A DNA stretch of 45,321 bases, from positions 1 to 45,321 of the forward strand of contig CALCXK010000023.1 of NCBI GenBank assembly GCA_937905835.1. The letters are read 5' to 3'. The translations under genes were made by a program, and so were the position numbers. The notes below the pieces were generated by a model, which was not told where the DNA came from, made no database searches, and saw only the letters and a list, made by a program, of their open reading frames with translations. How positions within the stretch are numbered: position 1 is the first letter of the stretch; each line of letters starts with the position of its first letter. Origin of the DNA: an uncultured Ilumatobacter sp. (GTDB lineage: Bacteria > Actinomycetota > Acidimicrobiia > Acidimicrobiales > Ilumatobacteraceae). Below, piece by piece: positions 14,671-23,364 of this stretch.

Positions 14671-16413
14671 ATGGCTGATTATGACCTTCTGATTCGCGGC
14701 GGTTCAGTGATCGACGGCACGGGGGCCGACGCACGAATTGCTGACATCGCCGTCAGCAACGGCGTCATCGTCGCAGTGGGCGCCGACCTCGAGGGCACAG
14801 CCGACACTATGGTCAACGCGTCGGGCTCGCTCGTGATTCCCGGCATCGTCGACATCCATGCCCACTACGACGGCCAGGCCACCTGGGATTCGCGGATGCA
14901 CCCGTCCTCCTGGCACGGCGTCACCACTGCGGTAATGGGCAACTGCGGTGTGGGCTTTGCCCCAGTGGTCGCATCGAACCACGACAAGCTCATCGAGCTG
15001 ATGGAAGGCGTCGAGGACATTCCCGGCGCAGCCCTCCACGAAGGGCTGCAGTGGAACTGGAGCACCTTCGGCGAGTTTCTCGACGCAGTCGACGAACGGC
15101 CGCACGACATCGACATCGCAGCGCAGGTTCCCCACGGCGCACTGCGACTCCACGTCATGGGCGAGCGCGGCGCCAACCACGAAGACGCCACTGCTGACGA
15201 CATCGCTGCAATGGCCGAACTCGCCCGCGAGGGCATCGAAGCCGGTGCGCTCGGATTCACCACCAGCCGAACCCGAAACCACAAGACGTCGACGGGCGCA
15301 TACACGCCCACGCTCACCGCTGCGCCCGACGAACTGATCGGTATCGCCGAAGGTGTCGGCGCTGCGGGCAGCGGTGTCCTCCAAGTCGTGTCGGACTTTC
15401 TCGATGTCGACGCTGAGTTCGCGACATTGCGCGCCATGATGGAACGCTCGGGTCGTCCGCTGTCCATTTCGGTCGTCAGGAATCCGATGGCACCCGACGA
15501 CTTCCGGGTCTGGCTCGACCACATCAGTGCGGCACGAGCGGATGGCCTCGAGCTCACAGGACAAGTGGCAGCGCGCGCCGTGGGCCTGATCCTCGGCCTG
15601 GAATGCACGCTCAATCCGTTCCTGACCAACCCGGTCTACCGCGAGATCGCCGACCTCCCGCTGGCCGAAAAAATCGCGCAGCTGCGCGATCCTGACTTTC
15701 GGGCACGGCTCCTGACAGAGGCAGGCGAACGTTTGAAGGCCAAGCTTGGCGGGAACCTCATCGGGCGGTTCGACCTGCTGTTTGAGATGGCCGACGAACC
15801 CGACTACGAGCCGTCACTCGAGGAGTCGATTGCAGCTCGCGCCGCCCGGGCCGGCGTCTCCTCCGAAGAGTTCGCTCTCGCCGCGATGCTCGACAACCAC
15901 GGCGTCGGCGATGGCAAAGGCCTGATCTACCTCCCCTTTCTCAACTACGTCGACGGCACGCTCGACGGCCTGCACGAGATGTTGAGTCACCCGTTCACCG
16001 TGCCCGGTCTCGGCGACGGCGGTGCCCATGTCGGCACGATCTGCGACGGATCCTTTCCGACCACATTGCTCGCCTACTGGGGTCGCGATCGTGAACGCGG
16101 CACCCTGCCCCTGCCCTACCTCGTGCAGCAGCACTGCCGCGACACCGCCCAGACAGTCGGCCTGTTCGACCGTGGCGTATTGGCTCCCGGTTACCGAGCC
16201 GACATCAACATCGTCGACTACGACAATCTGCGGTTGCACAAGCCGGAGATCGTCGCCGACCTTCCAGCGGGTGGCAAGCGGCTGTTGCAGCGCGCCGAAG
16301 GGTGGGCGCACACCTTCGTCGCCGGCGTCGAGACCTACCGCAACGGCAAAGCCACAGGCGCTCTCCCCGGCCGCCTCATTCGGGGCGCCCAACCGGCACC
16401 CGCCCCCTCCTGA
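14671..16413 (+). CDS. N-acyl-D-amino-acid deacylase-like amidohydrolase
   Basis: A 580-residue amidohydrolase-superfamily enzyme of the D-aminoacylase (AmnL/DAN) type. A small beta-sandwich half begins LLIRGGSVIDGTG. The barrel then shows the metal motif DIHAHYDGQATWD, GVTTAVMGNCGVGFAP (with the family Cys ligand) and MGERGANHEDAT. A long insert carries SRTRNHKTSTG, DGGAHVGTICDGSFPTT holds a late-barrel Asp/His pair, and APGYRADINIVDYD closes the sandwich. These enzymes deacylate N-acyl-D-amino acids or related amides. ATG 14671 fits the conserved start. Same strand as the aminotransferase, so the pair may process an amino compound together. Confidence 0.85.
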   Translation: MADYDLLIRGGSVIDGTGADARIADIAVSNGVIVAVGADLEGTADTMVNASGSLVIPGIVDIHAHYDGQATWDSRMHPSSWHGVTTAVMGNCGVGFAPVVASNHDKLIELMEGVEDIPGAALHEGLQWNWSTFGEFLDAVDERPHDIDIAAQVPHGALRLHVMGERGANHEDATADDIAAMAELAREGIEAGALGFTTSRTRNHKTSTGAYTPTLTAAPDELIGIAEGVGAAGSGVLQVVSDFLDVDAEFATLRAMMERSGRPLSISVVRNPMAPDDFRVWLDHISAARADGLELTGQVAARAVGLILGLECTLNPFLTNPVYREIADLPLAEKIAQLRDPDFRARLLTEAGERLKAKLGGNLIGRFDLLFEMADEPDYEPSLEESIAARAARAGVSSEEFALAAMLDNHGVGDGKGLIYLPFLNYVDGTLDGLHEMLSHPFTVPGLGDGGAHVGTICDGSFPTTLLAYWGRDRERGTLPLPYLVQQHCRDTAQTVGLFDRGVLAPGYRADINIVDYDNLRLHKPEIVADLPAGGKRLLQRAEGWAHTFVAGVETYRNGKATGALPGRLIRGAQPAPAPS

Positions 16414-16794
16414 CTGCGGACGCTGAGAACGCCATACCGAAGATCTGCACCCAGTACATGCAGCGCGTGCGGCCACGATGCCGATAGAGGTGGAGTTGCC
16501 GTTCAGGACGTTGGCTCTGTAGCTGCCGCCTTTCATCCAGCCGCTCATGACCGGACCCGGTGTCTAGAAGCCACGGGCGAGGTTTTCTCGCCGGCTGTTC
16601 GAGATGTGCAGCCGGTGCTCTTGATTCAGTCGAAGGGGCTCGACCCATCACTGCTGCTGTGCGAGAGATCCACGCGGCCCTGGCGAAACTGATCGGTGAA
16701 TTGTGCTTGGGCAGCATCGGATGCGGCGAAAGCGGCAGCGACGACCACGTTGCGTGTTTCGGTACCGCGGTGCCTCAACTGGAGCAAGGAGACG
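16414..16794. other. No recognisable gene between convergent genes
   Basis: The 381 bp lie between the stop of the plus-strand deacylase and the stop of the minus-strand azlD. Open frames on both strands are short or lack sensible starts, and none shows a domain I know. No strong terminator hairpin with a T-tract is visible. It may hold decayed sequence. Confidence 0.5.
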
Positions 16795-17103
16795 TCATGC
16801 AGCGAGGCGGACGAGCGCTGTTGCAGCCGCCGCGACCATTACAACCACAACGAACGGGGCCCGTCGCCAGAGCGCGACCCCGGCAACGACGACACCGACG
16901 AGACGTGCATCGATCGAGATTGATGCACCCGAACCCACCGTCGACACCAGCGTCAGCGCTGCCAGCAAGGCGGCCGGGAGGAAGTCGACAAGCACGTGGA
17001 CCCTCACCGGCAACGAACGGGCGCCCAGCACGAGTGGCCCCGCCGACTTGAGCGCGTACGTCCCGAGTGTCATGACGATCAACACCGCCACCGCGTCACT
17101 CAT
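16795..17103 (-). CDS. azlD: AzlD-family branched-chain amino acid transport protein
   Basis: A 102-residue hydrophobic protein with about four membrane helices (VAVLIVMTLGTYALKSAGPL, VLVDFLPAALLAALTLVS, LVGVVVAGVALW, FVVVVMVAAAATALV). It lies directly behind azlC and overlaps it by 8 bp. AzlC and AzlD form a two-component exporter for branched-chain amino acids and analogues. GTYALKSAGPL and VDFLPAALLAAL match the small subunit. ATG start at 17103. It is convergent with the deacylase gene across an empty stretch. Confidence 0.85.
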   Translation of the reverse strand: MSDAVAVLIVMTLGTYALKSAGPLVLGARSLPVRVHVLVDFLPAALLAALTLVSTVGSGASISIDARLVGVVVAGVALWRRAPFVVVVMVAAAATALVRLAA

Positions 17104-17812
17104 CGCCAGGCCCGTCGATCACTGCTGCCGTCTGTCGGCCCGCAGCGAGGACAGCGGTGATTGCCGCCAAGATCGGAACGCCTGGCGGAGCAATCGGGAC
17201 GAGCACCAGGGCAATGGCTGCGCCAGCGAGTGCGGTTCGTAGTTGTGGGCGTTGCTGCAGCCGCGGCCAGAGGAGGGCAAGGAAGGCCGCCGGGCCCGCC
17301 GCATCGAGGCCGAAGTCGTTGATCAAATCACCGGCGTCCGATACGACGAGATGACCAAGCACAGTGGTGATGTTCCAGACTACGAACACGCCGATTCCTG
17401 CGCAGAGGTAGCCATATCGTCGCAGCGCTAGGTCGGTGGTCGAGGTTCCGACCGCGGTTGATTCGTCGATCATCAGCTGCGACATTGCGGCGCGCTGCCA
17501 AAGCACTCCAGTGAGGGCCGGCGCCATGATGACCCCAAAGGCGAGCGAGCGAACGTTGAGTAAGAGCCCGGCGATTGCCGCAGACGCGATCGAACCACCA
17601 TCGCCGAGGATTTCAGCGGCTGCGAATTGCGAACTCCCACCAAAAATTAGTGCGGAAAATCCGATCGCTTCAAGGAACGTCAACCCGGCGCGTGCCGCCG
17701 ACGCCCCAAACACAATGCCGAACGGGGCCACGGCAGCAACGATCGATGCCGCCTGACGACGAATGGCACGCCTCGCTGCAGCCTGCTGCAGATCTCCTGT
17801 TGATTCACCCAC
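17096..17812 (-). CDS. azlC: AzlC-family branched-chain amino acid exporter, large subunit
   Basis: A 238-residue membrane protein. The family core PFGIVFGASAARAGLTFLEAIGFSALIFGGSSQFAA is followed by LLNVRSLAFG and MIDESTAVG. The helices fit the LIV-E family (about seven TM segments), which exports leucine, isoleucine, valine and toxic analogues by proton motive force. A cytosolic amphipathic N-terminus (DLQQAAARRAIRRQ) precedes the first helix. The stop TGA lies within the azlD start region, so translation is coupled. No regulator (AzlB/Lrp) is next to it. Confidence 0.88.
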   Translation of the reverse strand: MGESTGDLQQAAARRAIRRQAASIVAAVAPFGIVFGASAARAGLTFLEAIGFSALIFGGSSQFAAAEILGDGGSIASAAIAGLLLNVRSLAFGVIMAPALTGVLWQRAAMSQLMIDESTAVGTSTTDLALRRYGYLCAGIGVFVVWNITTVLGHLVVSDAGDLINDFGLDAAGPAAFLALLWPRLQQRPQLRTALAGAAIALVLVPIAPPGVPILAAITAVLAAGRQTAAVIDGPGDE

Positions 17813-18098
17813 GACACCAGTGTGGGGTCAGCGTGAGGTCGTCACACGCACACTGCACAACTGGCCGCATTCACCGTCACGAGGGTTCGTTCGCAATCGA
17901 AAGGCGAATCTGTCAGAGATGGCATGGTTCGCAGGGTGCTGGAGCGAGTCTCAGCAGTAAGCACCCACCATAGGCTCACGAACTGCAACCCGAACGCACA
18001 TCACTGTCTGGTTGCGCCGCACTGTTATTGCCGGTTCAGCGCCCTGCGATAATCGTGTCAACGGCCTCGGCGGCTGGCCTACAACTCGTTCGATCCTT

Positions 18099-18153
18099 CC
18101 AAAATGGAGACCGTTTCAGCGCGCTGGCGATGCATAACGGTCTCAGTTTCGGG
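18099..18153. repeat. trmB-flanking hairpin repeat, copy A
   Basis: The left arm AAATGGAGACCGTT and right arm AACGGTCTCAGTTTCGG can pair with few mismatches. The loop contains GCGCTGGCGATGC. The loop and right arm recur almost unchanged at 18969-19022 (GCGCTGACGATGC, CGGTCTCCATTTCGG). Confidence 0.75.
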
Positions 18154-18169
18154 GTGCCTAAACGGCGTC

Positions 18170-18225
18170 GCTGAAACTGAGATTGAAACACCGCACAGGA
18201 CGAGAGAGGCGGTCTCCATTTCGGG
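18170..18225. repeat. trmB-flanking hairpin repeat, copy B
   Basis: The left arm GCTGAAACTGAGATT and right arm GGTCTCCATTTCGG are the same arms as in copies A and C, with a different middle. It ends 20 bp before the trmB ATG, so it lies inside the trmB leader or promoter. Confidence 0.7.
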
Positions 18226-18245
18226 ACGCCGATAGTTTGTGGGGC

Positions 18246-18932
18246 ATGCTCGGACCAGCGGCAGGACCTGATCGTGTCGTTCCCCGGCCGGACAACACTT
18301 TCAAGCCACGGCGGCGTGCCATGTCGGAACAGCGGCAAACCAAGTTCGATACTTGGCTGAAACGATGGGGTCTCGACCAAAGCGGCGAACTCCTTGACTG
18401 GAATGATGTGTTCGATGGGCGACCCGTGGTCCTCGACATCGGCTTTGGTCGCGGGGAAGCCACGATCGAGATGGCTCGCGCAGACTTGGGCACTGCGATC
18501 GTCGGAATCGAGGTCCACACACCAGGTGTAATGGCCGTGCTCGACGCCATCGAGAACGAACCGCTGCCGCACGTCCGCGTCGTCCACGGTGATGTCCTCC
18601 GTTTTTTGCTGAGGGTTCCACTCGACTCGCTTGCGGGTGCGCGGGTCTACTTCCCTGATCCGTGGACAAAGAAGCGTCACCACGCCCGTCGCCTCGTGCG
18701 ATCCGACGTGGTCGGCGCATTAGCCGACCGGCTCGAAGTCGGCGGCCAACTTCACCTGGCGACCGACATCGCTCACTACGCCGAGCAGATGGCCGAAGTG
18801 TGCGAGTCCGAGGACCGGCTCGACGGTGGCACCGTGCCACGCCCCAACTGGCGCCCGCTCACTCGGTTCGAACAGCGCGGCCTCGAAGCTGGTCGCCCAC
18901 CCACTGACCTCATCTACACCCGCCAGAGCTGA
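18246..18932 (+). CDS. trmB: tRNA (guanine-N7-)-methyltransferase
   Basis: A 228-residue TrmB. The SAM-binding strand-loop is VVLDIGFGRGEATIEMA, the acidic residue after strand two is in GIEVH, and the catalytic/tRNA-binding segment YFPDPWTKKRHHARRL carries the TrmB hallmark. RPLTRFEQRGLEAG is near the C-terminus. It methylates G46 of tRNA variable loops. I chose ATG 18246. A further in-frame start at 18183 lies within hairpin copy B and would add 21 non-homologous residues. MSEQRQ further inside is a possible later start. Hairpin repeats flank the gene on both sides. Confidence 0.92.
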   Translation: MLGPAAGPDRVVPRPDNTFKPRRRAMSEQRQTKFDTWLKRWGLDQSGELLDWNDVFDGRPVVLDIGFGRGEATIEMARADLGTAIVGIEVHTPGVMAVLDAIENEPLPHVRVVHGDVLRFLLRVPLDSLAGARVYFPDPWTKKRHHARRLVRSDVVGALADRLEVGGQLHLATDIAHYAEQMAEVCESEDRLDGGTVPRPNWRPLTRFEQRGLEAGRPPTDLIYTRQS

Positions 18933-18968
18933 TCGTCCAGCAACTGCACTCCAACTGCGCAGATCACG

Positions 18969-19022
18969 CCGAAACTGAGACCAACACAAGGCGCTGACGA
19001 TGCGAAACGGTCTCCATTTCGG
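18969..19022. repeat. trmB-flanking hairpin repeat, copy C
   Basis: CCGAAACTGAGACC (from 18969) and GGTCTCCATTTCGG (ending 19022) form the arms. The middle contains GCGCTGACGATGC, shared with copy A. It lies between the trmB stop and the pirin ATG at 19072, where it could end trmB transcription or sit in the pirin leader. Confidence 0.75.
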
Positions 19023-19071
19023 TGAGATCTATTTAGTTGTGCCCGCAACCATGCGTTGCTAAGATGCGGCT

Positions 19072-20145
19072 ATGGCCCCAATTCTCCAGACGTTCCAACT
19101 CGGCACGCAATGGCCGACGCTTGATCCGTTCCTGTTCTGCGCACACCACCTCGACGACTACCCCAATGGAACAGTAGAGCTTGAGCCTGATGCGTTGCTG
19201 AACTCGCGCAATATCGGTCAGGACTTCGACGGCATCGACGGCTGGAACATGTACCACGGCAAAAACGTCCCGGGCTTCCCGCAGCACCCGCACCGCGGCT
19301 TCGAGACGATTACCTACGTGCGTACCGGTGTCTGCGATCACAGCGACTCAATGGGCGCCACGGCACGTTTCGGCAGCGGCGACACCCAGTGGATGACTGC
19401 CGGCAAGGGCATCGTGCACTGCGAGATGTTCCCGATGCTCAACCGCGATGAGAAGAACCCGCTCGAGCTGTTCCAGATCTGGCTGAACCTGCCAGCCGTC
19501 GACAAAATGGTCGATCCGTACTTCACGATGCTCTGGAGCCACGACACCCCGACCGTTGTCGAGGCCGGACCGGACGGCCAACTGGTCGACGTCACCGTGA
19601 TTGCCGGATCGCTGGCATCTCAAGATCGTGCTGATCGCGTCACGGCGCAGGCACCGCCACCCAACTCATGGGCCGCCCGCGCCGAGGCCGACCTCGCGAT
19701 CTGGCACCTCCGCTTCGACCCAGGTGCGTCGTGGACCATGCCCGCCGCAACTGGCGCCGACACGAACCGCGTCCTCTACGCCTTCACTGGTTCATCGGTC
19801 ACAATCAACGGCGAGACCATCGAGGCCGGCACAGGTGCCGTTGTCGACGCATCAACGGCGCTCGAACTGACTGCTGGCGACGGTGACGCCTCCGGCATCG
19901 AGATCATGGTGCTCCAAGGCCGCCCAATCGGTGAGCCCGTGGCGCGGTACGGTCCCTTCGTCATGAACACCGACGAAGAGATTCGTCAGGCGTTCTCCGA
20001 TTACCAGCGCACCCAGTTCGGTGGCTGGCCGTGGCCAACCAACGACCCGACACACAGCCGCGAGGAAGGCCGATTCGCCCAACACGCCGACGGCCAGCTC
20101 GAACGTTTCGACCTCGACGCACCCGCACCGGCACGGACATCCTGA
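19072..20145 (+). CDS. Pirin family protein
   Basis: A 357-residue bicupin. The N-terminal cupin has the metal motif FPQHPHRGFETITYVRTG, with an HSDSMG segment, and MTAGKGIVHCEM. LFQIWLNLP and a weaker second cupin (APGA-type GASWTMPAATG, YAFTGSSVTINGETI) follow, then the terminal block IGEPVARYGPFVMNTDEEIRQAFSDYQ that is diagnostic of pirins. Some pirins are quercetinases or redox sensors; the role here is unknown. The length is above the usual ~290 because of a C-terminal tail. ATG 19072 is a good family start. Confidence 0.9.
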   Translation: MAPILQTFQLGTQWPTLDPFLFCAHHLDDYPNGTVELEPDALLNSRNIGQDFDGIDGWNMYHGKNVPGFPQHPHRGFETITYVRTGVCDHSDSMGATARFGSGDTQWMTAGKGIVHCEMFPMLNRDEKNPLELFQIWLNLPAVDKMVDPYFTMLWSHDTPTVVEAGPDGQLVDVTVIAGSLASQDRADRVTAQAPPPNSWAARAEADLAIWHLRFDPGASWTMPAATGADTNRVLYAFTGSSVTINGETIEAGTGAVVDASTALELTAGDGDASGIEIMVLQGRPIGEPVARYGPFVMNTDEEIRQAFSDYQRTQFGGWPWPTNDPTHSREEGRFAQHADGQLERFDLDAPAPARTS

Positions 20146-20201
20146 CACCACGCTCATTACTACTGACTAGAACAGGCCGCTCCGTAGGGCAGACTGACCA
20201 G

Positions 20202-21194
20202 ATGACCGCGCTGCACGATCTACTTGCTGAACGAGGCACTCTGCTCATCGACGGTGCCATGGGCACCGAGCTGTTCGCCCGTGGCCTCGGCTCGGGCGAT
20301 CCGCCAGAGATGTGGAACATCGACCATCCTGACCGCGTCACCGCCGTCCACACCGACTACATCGAGGCCGGCTCAGACATCGTGCTGACCAACTCGTTCG
20401 GCGGCACCGGGTTTCGGCTGAAGCTACACAAGCTGGACGACCGATGCATCGAGCTGAACCGCACCGCAGCCCAGGTGACGCGCGCTGCTACCGACGCACA
20501 CTTCGAGGCGACCGGACGCCGAGTGCTCGTCGCTGGGTCGATGGGCCCGTCAGGTGAGTTACTCGTACCAATGGGCACGATGACCCCGGCCACCTGCGCT
20601 GATGCATTCCGTGAGCAAGCCATCGGCCTCGCTGAGGGTGGCGTCGACATCCTGTGGATCGAAACAATGAGCCATCTCGACGAAATCACCGCTGCCGTCG
20701 AAGGCGCTCGCTCGGTCAGCGATCTGCCGATCTGCACCACACTCAGTTTCGACACTGCCGGGCGCACAATGATGGGTGTCACCGGCACTGACGCCGTCAA
20801 CCGGCTGGCTGAAATCGGTGTCACCGCGGTCGGTGCCAATTGTGGAAACAATCTGGCCGACACGGAAGCAGCGCTCACCGAAATGCGGGCGGCCAACCCC
20901 GACATCCTGCTGATCAGCAAGGCCAATGCTGGCATGCCTGAGTGGCACGGAACCGAGCTCCACTACTCAGGTTCACCCGACGTCATGGCGGCCCACGCAA
21001 GCCGCCAACGCGACGCTGGCATCCAGATCATTGGCGCCTGCTGTGGGAGTTCGCCTCGACATCTCCACATGATGCGTCAAGTGCTCGACGGCGACATACC
21101 GGTCCCCGAGGTCGAATTCGAAATCGCCACCGTGCGTCAGGTCAGCAAGGGCCACGCCCGCACCGGTCGTCGCGCCTCCCGCCCGATCGATTGA
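20202..21194 (+). CDS. Homocysteine S-methyltransferase family protein (BHMT-like)
   Basis: A 330-residue zinc-dependent methyltransferase barrel. It begins with the family strand LLIDGAMGTELFARG, then VLTNSFGGTGFRL. The zinc-binding cysteines are Cys214 (GANCGNN) and Cys280/Cys281 (IIGACCGSSPRHL). It transfers a methyl group from a donor such as betaine or S-methylmethionine to homocysteine to give methionine. The donor cannot be read from sequence. I chose ATG 20202, since upstream sequence in this frame overlaps pirin. It ends convergent to purK. Confidence 0.9.
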   Translation: MTALHDLLAERGTLLIDGAMGTELFARGLGSGDPPEMWNIDHPDRVTAVHTDYIEAGSDIVLTNSFGGTGFRLKLHKLDDRCIELNRTAAQVTRAATDAHFEATGRRVLVAGSMGPSGELLVPMGTMTPATCADAFREQAIGLAEGGVDILWIETMSHLDEITAAVEGARSVSDLPICTTLSFDTAGRTMMGVTGTDAVNRLAEIGVTAVGANCGNNLADTEAALTEMRAANPDILLISKANAGMPEWHGTELHYSGSPDVMAAHASRQRDAGIQIIGACCGSSPRHLHMMRQVLDGDIPVPEVEFEIATVRQVSKGHARTGRRASRPID

Positions 21195-21198
21195 CGTG

Positions 21199-21221
21199 CC
21201 ACCCCGAGGGTGGGACCTCGG
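21199..21221. terminator. Possible hairpin between convergent genes
   Basis: CCACCC-CGA-GGGTGG (21199-21213) or, alternatively, CCGAGG/CCTCGG (21204-21221) can form in the 63-bp gap between the methyltransferase and purK stops. There is no T-tract, so this is a weak call based on position and self-complementarity. Confidence 0.35.
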
Positions 21222-21257
21222 TGTTCGCTGCGCATCCCGAGCGAATCCAGTCGGCCG

Positions 21258-22421
21258 TCAGATGCCTGCGCGGAGTGACGTTGCCAGTGCTGAGACGTCA
21301 CGTGCAGATTCACCAGGTTCACCAATCAGGGTGAGGTGACCCATTTTGCGACCAGGCCGAGGTTCCGTCTTGCCATAGAGATGCAGCTTGGCCGCAGGGT
21401 GAGAGAAGATGGTCGCCCAGTTGGGCTCGCCGTTGCTCCACAGGTCGCCCAGCAGATTGACCATCGCGACTGCTGGGCTGGTCATTGACGTACCGCCCAA
21501 ACCGACACCACAGATCGCTCGGATCTGCTGCTCGTACTGGCTGGTCACACTTGCATCGAGCGTCCAATGCCCGCTGTTGTGCGGCCGGGGCGCGATCTCG
21601 TTCACGAGCAGCTCGAGTTCGCCGATGGCGTTCCGAACAACGAACAGCTCGACCGCGAGCACGCCGACATAGTCAAGGCGTTCGGCGATCTCGACGGCGA
21701 GCCGTTCAGCTGCACTCGTGAGATCGGCGTCGATGGTCGCCGGCACGATCGACACATCGAGAATGCCAGCGGCGTGAGTGTTCTCAGTCACCGGCCAAGT
21801 GACCGTCTCACCGGTTGCTGACCTTCCGACGAGCACGCTGACTTCGGTGTCGAGATCGAGGAGTGTCTCCACGACACACGCGACATTGCCGACGTCGTTC
21901 CAGGCGTCTTCCACGTCGTCGAGCCGGTCGATCCGGACCTGCCCCTTGCCGTCGTAGCCGAGGCGCGCCGTCTTGACGACCGCAGGCCCATCAGTCAGCA
22001 GTTGCTCACCAACCGTGCCGATCGGATGCGCTTCGTCGACGATGGCGAACGAGCCAACCGGAAAGCCGGCCGTGCGGAAAAACTGCTTCTCGGCGATCCG
22101 GTCCTGCGCGATCCTCACGGCGCTTGCCGACGGAGCAACTCGTGTTGATTGCTCAAGCCGGGCGAGGCCCGCGGCGGGTGGGTTCTCGAACTCAGTGGTA
22201 ACCACATCGCATTCGGATGCCATACGGTCGAGCGCCTCGGTGTCGTCGTAGGGCGCAACAAGATGAACGTCGGCGACCGCTCCGGCCGGGGCATTCGGGT
22301 CGGGATCGAGGACCAGCGTCCGGTAGCCCATCAGCTTCGCGGCAACGAGTGCATACCGGCCGAGCTGACCACCACCGAGCATGCCGATGGTGGCGGGAGG
22401 GACAATGGTGTGGTCATTCAT
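21258..22421 (-). CDS. purK: 5-(carboxyamino)imidazole ribonucleotide synthase
   Basis: A 387-residue ATP-grasp enzyme. It begins IGMLGGGQLGRYALVAAKLMGYRTLVLDPD, the PurK N-terminal fold. VTTEFENPP, the ATP-grasp segments VVKTARLGYDGKGQVRI and VAVELFVV, and NEIAPRPHNSGHWTLDASVTSQYEQQIRA (substrate and metal site) follow. It carboxylates AIR to N5-CAIR with ATP and bicarbonate. The start overlaps the purE stop by 4 bp, so the two are translated as a pair in transcription order purE-purK. Confidence 0.95.
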   Translation of the reverse strand: MNDHTIVPPATIGMLGGGQLGRYALVAAKLMGYRTLVLDPDPNAPAGAVADVHLVAPYDDTEALDRMASECDVVTTEFENPPAAGLARLEQSTRVAPSASAVRIAQDRIAEKQFFRTAGFPVGSFAIVDEAHPIGTVGEQLLTDGPAVVKTARLGYDGKGQVRIDRLDDVEDAWNDVGNVACVVETLLDLDTEVSVLVGRSATGETVTWPVTENTHAAGILDVSIVPATIDADLTSAAERLAVEIAERLDYVGVLAVELFVVRNAIGELELLVNEIAPRPHNSGHWTLDASVTSQYEQQIRAICGVGLGGTSMTSPAVAMVNLLGDLWSNGEPNWATIFSHPAAKLHLYGKTEPRPGRKMGHLTLIGEPGESARDVSALATSLRAGI

Positions 22422-22924
22422 GCTGGCGGCAGCGTCGAAGCGGCAGCCTGGTCACGCCGATCGTCCCGGTACCGCAGCAATGCGTCGTGCAGGTCGTCGT
22501 CGGTACTGGCTAACAGCGCGACGGCGAACAGTGCCGCGTTAATCGCGCCGGCCTCGCCGATGGCGAACGTGGCTGTTGGGATGCCAGCGGGCATCTGAAC
22601 GATCGAGTAGAGCGAGTCCTGACCAGAGAGGTGACGCGAGGCGACCGGGACGCCGAGCACGGGAACGGTGGTCTTGGCGGCAAGCATGCCGGGGAGGTGG
22701 GCCGCGCCGCCGGCGCCGGCGATGATCGCCCGCAGACCCATTCCGCGCGCCGCCTCGGCATACGCGAACATCTCGTCGGGCATGCGATGCGCGCTGACAA
22801 CCTGCGCCTTGTGCGCTACTCCGAAGTGCTTGAGCGTCTCGACTGCTTTCGACATCGTGGGCCAGTCGCTCGACGACCCCATCACGACACCGATCAACGG
22901 TTGCTCACTCTGCGTATCAGGCAC
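22418..22924 (-). CDS. purE: N5-carboxyaminoimidazole ribonucleotide mutase
   Basis: A 168-residue class I PurE: GVVMGSSSDWPTMSKAVETL at the N-terminus, VSAHRMPDEMFAYAEAA, and AGAGGAAHLPGMLAAKTTVPVLGVPV, which holds the active-site loop. It moves the carboxyl group of N5-CAIR to give CAIR in de novo purine synthesis. The octameric enzyme is cytosolic. The ATG stands at 22924, and its end overlaps purK. Immediately upstream lies a small membrane-protein gene in the same direction, 60 bp away. Confidence 0.95.
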   Translation of the reverse strand: MPDTQSEQPLIGVVMGSSSDWPTMSKAVETLKHFGVAHKAQVVSAHRMPDEMFAYAEAARGMGLRAIIAGAGGAAHLPGMLAAKTTVPVLGVPVASRHLSGQDSLYSIVQMPAGIPTATFAIGEAGAINAALFAVALLASTDDDLHDALLRYRDDRRDQAAASTLPPA

Positions 22925-22984
22925 GATGCCAGGTTACGCCAGGCCAAGACGAAGGTCCGCCCCTCGAGGTCACACCCTACTGCG

Positions 22985-23257
22985 TTAGCCGGCAGCGACT
23001 CCGGGGAAGACCACCGTCGCCGGTGCTTCGATGGCTCCACCCTGGCCACCGCCGCCTCCCGAGTTCAGGCTGCGACCGAAGTAGAAGATCCCGGCAAGCA
23101 CCGCAACGAACACGATGCCGGCGACCAACCACTCCATCGCAGGAGAGATGCGGTTGCCGCGACCCTCGCCCGTGTTATGCGTGGTCGGTCGGCCCTTGGG
23201 TGCCGTGTACCCCTTCTTGCCAGCTGGGGGTTCGAGGTCAGCTTCAGTCGACGCCAT
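22985..23257 (-). CDS. Small single-pass membrane protein, unknown
   Basis: A 90-residue protein from ATG 23257: a charged cytosolic stretch (ASTEADLEPPAGKKGYTAPKGRPTT), one membrane helix (MEWLVAGIVFVAVLAGIFYFG) and a Gly-rich outer tail (LNSGGGGGQGGAIEAPAT). Proteins of this style are common in actinobacteria between ribH and purine or ATP genes, with no assigned role that I know of. An upstream in-frame start at 23323 would add 22 residues. It sits between ribH and purE on the same strand and may be co-transcribed with either. Confidence 0.7.
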   Translation of the reverse strand: MASTEADLEPPAGKKGYTAPKGRPTTHNTGEGRGNRISPAMEWLVAGIVFVAVLAGIFYFGRSLNSGGGGGQGGAIEAPATVVFPGVAAG

Positions 23258-23364
23258 AGAACTCACAGACAACCAGACTTCACCCGCGCGCACAAGCGCC
23301 TTCCCGCAGGTTTTCCGAACCATTCGGAGAAGTCAGCGATAGCGCACCGCTACTCGACGTGGCC

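Larger units (their letters stand above)
17813..18245. other. Intergenic region with two hairpin repeats, no gene
   Basis: The 433 bp separate the divergent azlC and trmB genes. No convincing coding frame is present. The right half carries two ~55-nt inverted repeats (18099-18153 and 18170-18225) related to a third after trmB. The left half shows nothing notable and should contain the azlC promoter. Confidence 0.65.

Noticed and set aside
16376..16717. Minus-strand frame between the deacylase and azlD genes
   Set aside because: It overlaps the deacylase end, has no domain and no good ribosome-binding site.
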